64,000 nt of DNA from the NCBI GenBank assembly GCA_921293015.1, contig OV121081.1:28461158-28525157 (forward strand), read 5' to 3'. Positions 60,401 to 64,000 of the stretch are shown piece by piece (position 1 is the stretch's first letter; each line of letters begins with the position of its first letter). Source of the stretch: Phorcus lineatus (taxonomy: Eukaryota > Mollusca > Gastropoda > Trochida > Trochidae). The translations under genes were made by a program, and so were the position numbers. The notes under the pieces were generated by a model, which was given only the letters and a program-made list of their open reading frames with translations, made no database searches and had not been told where the DNA came from.

Positions 60401-63400
60401 ACTACATACACACGAAAAAAAACAGAATGGATTTTTCTTCTAATTCAACCGATTTCATGATATTGTATACCTGTACTCAGAATCTCTTTATAGACATCGA
60501 CAGAGGAAATGGCGAATCTGTTTTGGTACTGTAAAAAAATAAAGTTTTCTTGTGCGTCAAAAGCTGATTATTTTGATGACAGGATAATCATGATCTGCAA
60601 GTTGTCGCAGGAACTCTTTGAAACAACAACTATCATTTCAAACAAGTATAGTATTGCAATTTATCATCTTGAGTGACTCACACTGTAGATGCTGTATTTA
60701 AAACGAAGTTTTCTATTATGCAATGGTCATTGCCCAGGTCAGAATGTTTGAAAAATCCAATCTTTTCTTTGAAATACTTTTTTTTTACTACGTCTTCAAA
60801 AGTGACACGACACGAGATTAAAGGTTATAATTTTAATAATTTTTATAAAAACATATATTTCTTAAATCAAATTTCACGGAATCCAAAAAACTGAATCATA
60901 GCAAAACACTATCATATTTAGATCAATGTGTATAGTCACGTACCGTACATGACTATGGCTATGCTGGATTCGTTTTAGCAGCGTATATCCAGCACATGGA
61001 ACCGGCGTACGCCGGGTCAGTAACAGGCTCAAGTTGAATCAAGTATGTTGGCATACACACAGGAAGCAGTCATCATACCTCAGACTAGTTTCAAAATACG
61101 TTTCATCAATATGATAAAAATATTTTTCAAACATTTTGAAATGTGACTTTAAATGTCACTATCAAGTTATGGATGTTTTTTAATAATTATACGTATTGCC
61201 AATTAAATCATTTCGAGTTGTTATTTTAAAAAAATAATGATGGAATAGTCGCAAAGAAAATATTTGTCCGCCATTATGCACCGGGTTCGCCTGTCATTCA
61301 AAACCGGCGAATCCGGCGTGCTCCTAAGCCGTACACCGGTTGCCAATAAAGTGACTCGCCGCTTTCGTCATTTCCGGCGGCGTACTCCGGGGGCATTGGG
61401 CACAATGAATGTGGATAAAATGGTACAGGGATGTTGCAACCAACGACATGAACAGAGCAGTCAACAAACATCATAAAGTGAATACAAACAGTAACTTGTT
61501 AAGTACAGGAGGACCTAGGTGCTGCAGATAACCGATAACAAAAGTTTAATTGAAATATATATATTTCAATGGGTAAGAAAAACCTGTAACACACCTTTAT
61601 TCATAGGACAATGACTGTGACATGTTACCATTTTCGCCTTTTGAAAGACATGAGTTGCAATGATAATGAGAAGTGGTACAGGGACGTTCGTACAGTAAAT
61701 AAGGAGAGATACATGAGCTGTCAACAAACCCGTAAAGCAGATACAATAATAAACTGAGTAACTTACTTAGTTACGGAGAACGTTGGAACGTTGGAACGGC
61801 ATTGACACAGTAAACCAGTCATAAACACTGCAGCAAAATAAATTGCTGAAACAGGATGTGTGGAATTGATGGGATACTAAGGGCATCAAACACCTTTATA
61901 CAGACAGTTCTTTTCAAGGAAGATTTCAATGAAGGGAGTCCGCCATGCTGTCAAAACGTGTCTTACGAATGGGTAGAGATGATATATTATTACAGTTCCA
62001 GGATGTAACCATCTCAACAACATAATGATATATTCAAGAGTGCACAGAATTATAGGTTGAATCTCTTATCTAATGCACTATGTTTTCTGTCTAAAAAACA
62101 TTTCAAACAAAGATAAATCCTTTCATTATAGCAAGAAAACTATTGAAACACATAAGGCATTTTCATCAGAATTGAAAAACTTAAAGTTGTGTTTTATTTC
62201 AATAGATGTCATGTAATTTAACCATCGCTTCTGGCATCGGATTAACACTTTGATGAATTGAGATCATTGATGGATGTAAAAGTGACAAGACCAATCATTT
62301 GTATCAAAAGGGCTTAAACCTATTATGTAAAAAGCACAGGCGGTTTCTTCATAGTAGTAATGATGGATAGAGTGCTTTTGAGAAGAAATATTTTTATCAT
62401 TGCCAAAATATTATGTATTATTCACATGAAATGCAGATAATTAGTTTCGTTTGATTTTGTTAATGAATTATATGTGTATTAAGTTTTGAAAAGCTTAAAG
62501 CAGAGGTCTGACTGTGCAGACTAAATGAATATTAAGATTCGAATAACCAACCTATCAAACAACTCTTCTAAAACATAAAATGCTTTTAGCCGTTATTAAG
62601 ATAATGAATTATAGTAGAAACGGAAAATTTGACAGGGTGACATTTATTTTTTCCACACAAAATTGTTTTTGAAATTCTATTTACCAATATTCAATTACAA
62701 TCTTCAATTAATCATTGCATGAAGACCTAGACGACAATATGATGACAAATGATATTGTCTTTGATAAAAGTAACGTATATCCGAAATCCTGTTTTCCTTT
62801 CAAGATAAACAAAGAACTATTTAAAGATGTTTTAGGAGAACAAATATCAATTATTATTCAGACCATTTTATTGGTCGTTGCTAACAGGATCTTAGGATAT
62901 TCATTAAATTAGTCAAAGAATCAAATGAATATAGCTCTGTTGAAAAGTTGAATCTTTCATAAACTCCAAAAGAGCAAAGGAAGCTGTTTTAACTACTAAA
63001 CAACTGTGACAAATGAAGACAACATCAATGTAATTGTGTATCAGCTGATGTCCTTACATGAAATTCCTTCTAGCAAGGTGATGTTCTGGTAGAGCCATCA
63101 TGTAATATTTCATCTTTACTGTTCAATTTTTAATATGACTTGTTGTAGTGTTTTGGCACAGACAAATACAACACACTACTTTCTCTTTATATTCTGATGA
63201 TTGATAACACATTGATGATTATTTTGAATTCAAATTCCGTTCATATCCTTCAACAGAGTAGTATACATTATCCCTGCAGAAGCCTATCAAGCTGAGTAAA
63301 AGAATGACTTGTTATATCATAAAGAAAGTCATAAATCATGAGAAAAATATAAATATGAAGGACACTCGGTACTGTTATACGTTTTAGGAAAACGTAAAAT

Positions 63401-64000
63401 TCTAAACTTCATTTCAGAGAAAGTGAAGTGAATCTTCATGACATCTCACAGTGATTCAAAGTGAGAAAATACAATATCGTATTACCCAACAAATGACAAA
63501 ATTTATATCTTATCTGAAAGACTTCTAATTCATAACTCAGAAAAGATTTGACTATAAAGCAATGCAATTTACGTAATGTTCAATAAATTGATTCATTCAA
63601 TTAATACATATCTGTACCTATTGTAAGATTATGTATGCTAGTATGAAATGGTTATAACCGTATTAAAAGTGTCAACAAGCGCTGTACAAATGCTTAACAA
63701 AAAGTGTGTAATTTTTTCAAGTGTAGTGCAACTATTATGTAAAATGGGTTTAGATGAAGATGAATAATCAACACATTTCTATAACATACCTGGTACTGGT
63801 TTATACTGATGATATAGTGCTACAGGAACCCATTTTGCAGGTATCTATGCAACACTTGGATTCCCAATGCAAACCAAATGAATTTCTTCATTATCTTATA
63901 AAATTGTCATTCAAAAATTATTTTTTTTATTCAAGTTGTCTAATTTGACCAAACATGTGCCAAATGATATTGAAATTATGATTTATATCTATAAGATCAT
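54500..64000. repeat. Family E segmental duplication, copy E2
   Basis: This is the paralogue of E1 (anchors given there), longer than E1 between about 56 and 59 kb. Near 56460-56600 it has a segment resembling the D modules at 32390-32570 and 41760-41960 (GGGTCTCGTTGAATGGCAGA). Open frames up to 98 codons are scattered here, but none is conserved in E1 and none has a recognisable domain. The right edge of the window cuts the copy. Confidence 0.75.
60958..61420. other. GC-rich islands with nested palindromes, unclassified
   Basis: A hairpin GCTGGAT / ATCCAGC (about 60964-60993) is followed by the perfect 14-bp palindrome CCGGCGTACGCCGG (61002-61015). After an AT-rich gap, 61268-61400 is again rich in CCGGC words (AACCGGCGAATCCGGCGTG, then CGGCGGCGTACTCCGGG). 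The base composition stands out sharply from the surroundings. The open frame at 61264-61476 is mostly produced by this composition. E1 shows no equivalent. It may be a non-autonomous transposon, but terminal repeats were not found. Confidence 0.45.

Overview
The window is non-coding eukaryotic DNA. It is strongly AT-rich, stop codons are dense in all frames, no open frame exceeds 138 codons, and there is no operon-like gene packing, rRNA or CRISPR. The repeats suggest a mollusc, most likely a gastropod (possibly abalone-like). Clues are tRNA-derived SINEs whose heads read GTGGTGTAGTGGTTA, SINE tails of the form CGTTAAACCC followed by ACTC repeats, LINE 3' ends with short tandem tails, and LINE reverse-transcriptase relics of the CR1/L2/Rex1 type. 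The organism call is inference. The sequence may be intergenic or lie inside a very long intron.

Layout. From 1 to about 6 kb is unstructured AT-rich DNA with one LINE 3' end, one 31-bp duplication and one unassigned open frame that could hold an exon (3405-3644). From about 6 kb to the right end almost everything belongs to old, diverged tandem segmental duplications that can be aligned to one another by eye. Family C has copies at about 6.1-6.4 (trace), 8.8-13.6, 13.7-22.1 and 22.1-28.0 kb. Family D has copies at about 28.0-38.2 and 40.1-47.4 kb. Family E has copies at about 47.9-54.5 and 54.5-64.0 kb. A roughly 130-bp core (at 11.0, 16.6, 24.0 and 49.4 kb) links C with E, and other short modules link D with E, so the families probably descend from one ancestral array.

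Transposons mark the history of the array. A LINE relic is present at the same place in two C copies and therefore predates that duplication. A SINE tail at 12.3 kb and a TA-flanked inverted-repeat element at 47.5-47.9 kb occur in one copy only and came later. Two further LINE 3' halves lie head to tail on the minus strand at 38.2-40.0 kb.

The only convincing protein-coding gene structure is at 30.8-31.2 kb on the minus strand. Two exons, separated by a 184-bp GT-AG intron with matching phase, encode the C-terminal catalytic part of a tyrosine recombinase of the Crypton/DUF3504 type. The HxxR box, the GHR histidine and the tyrosine are all kept. It sits in a stretch that I could not find in the paralogous D copy, next to two strong hairpins. 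Upstream exons were not found.
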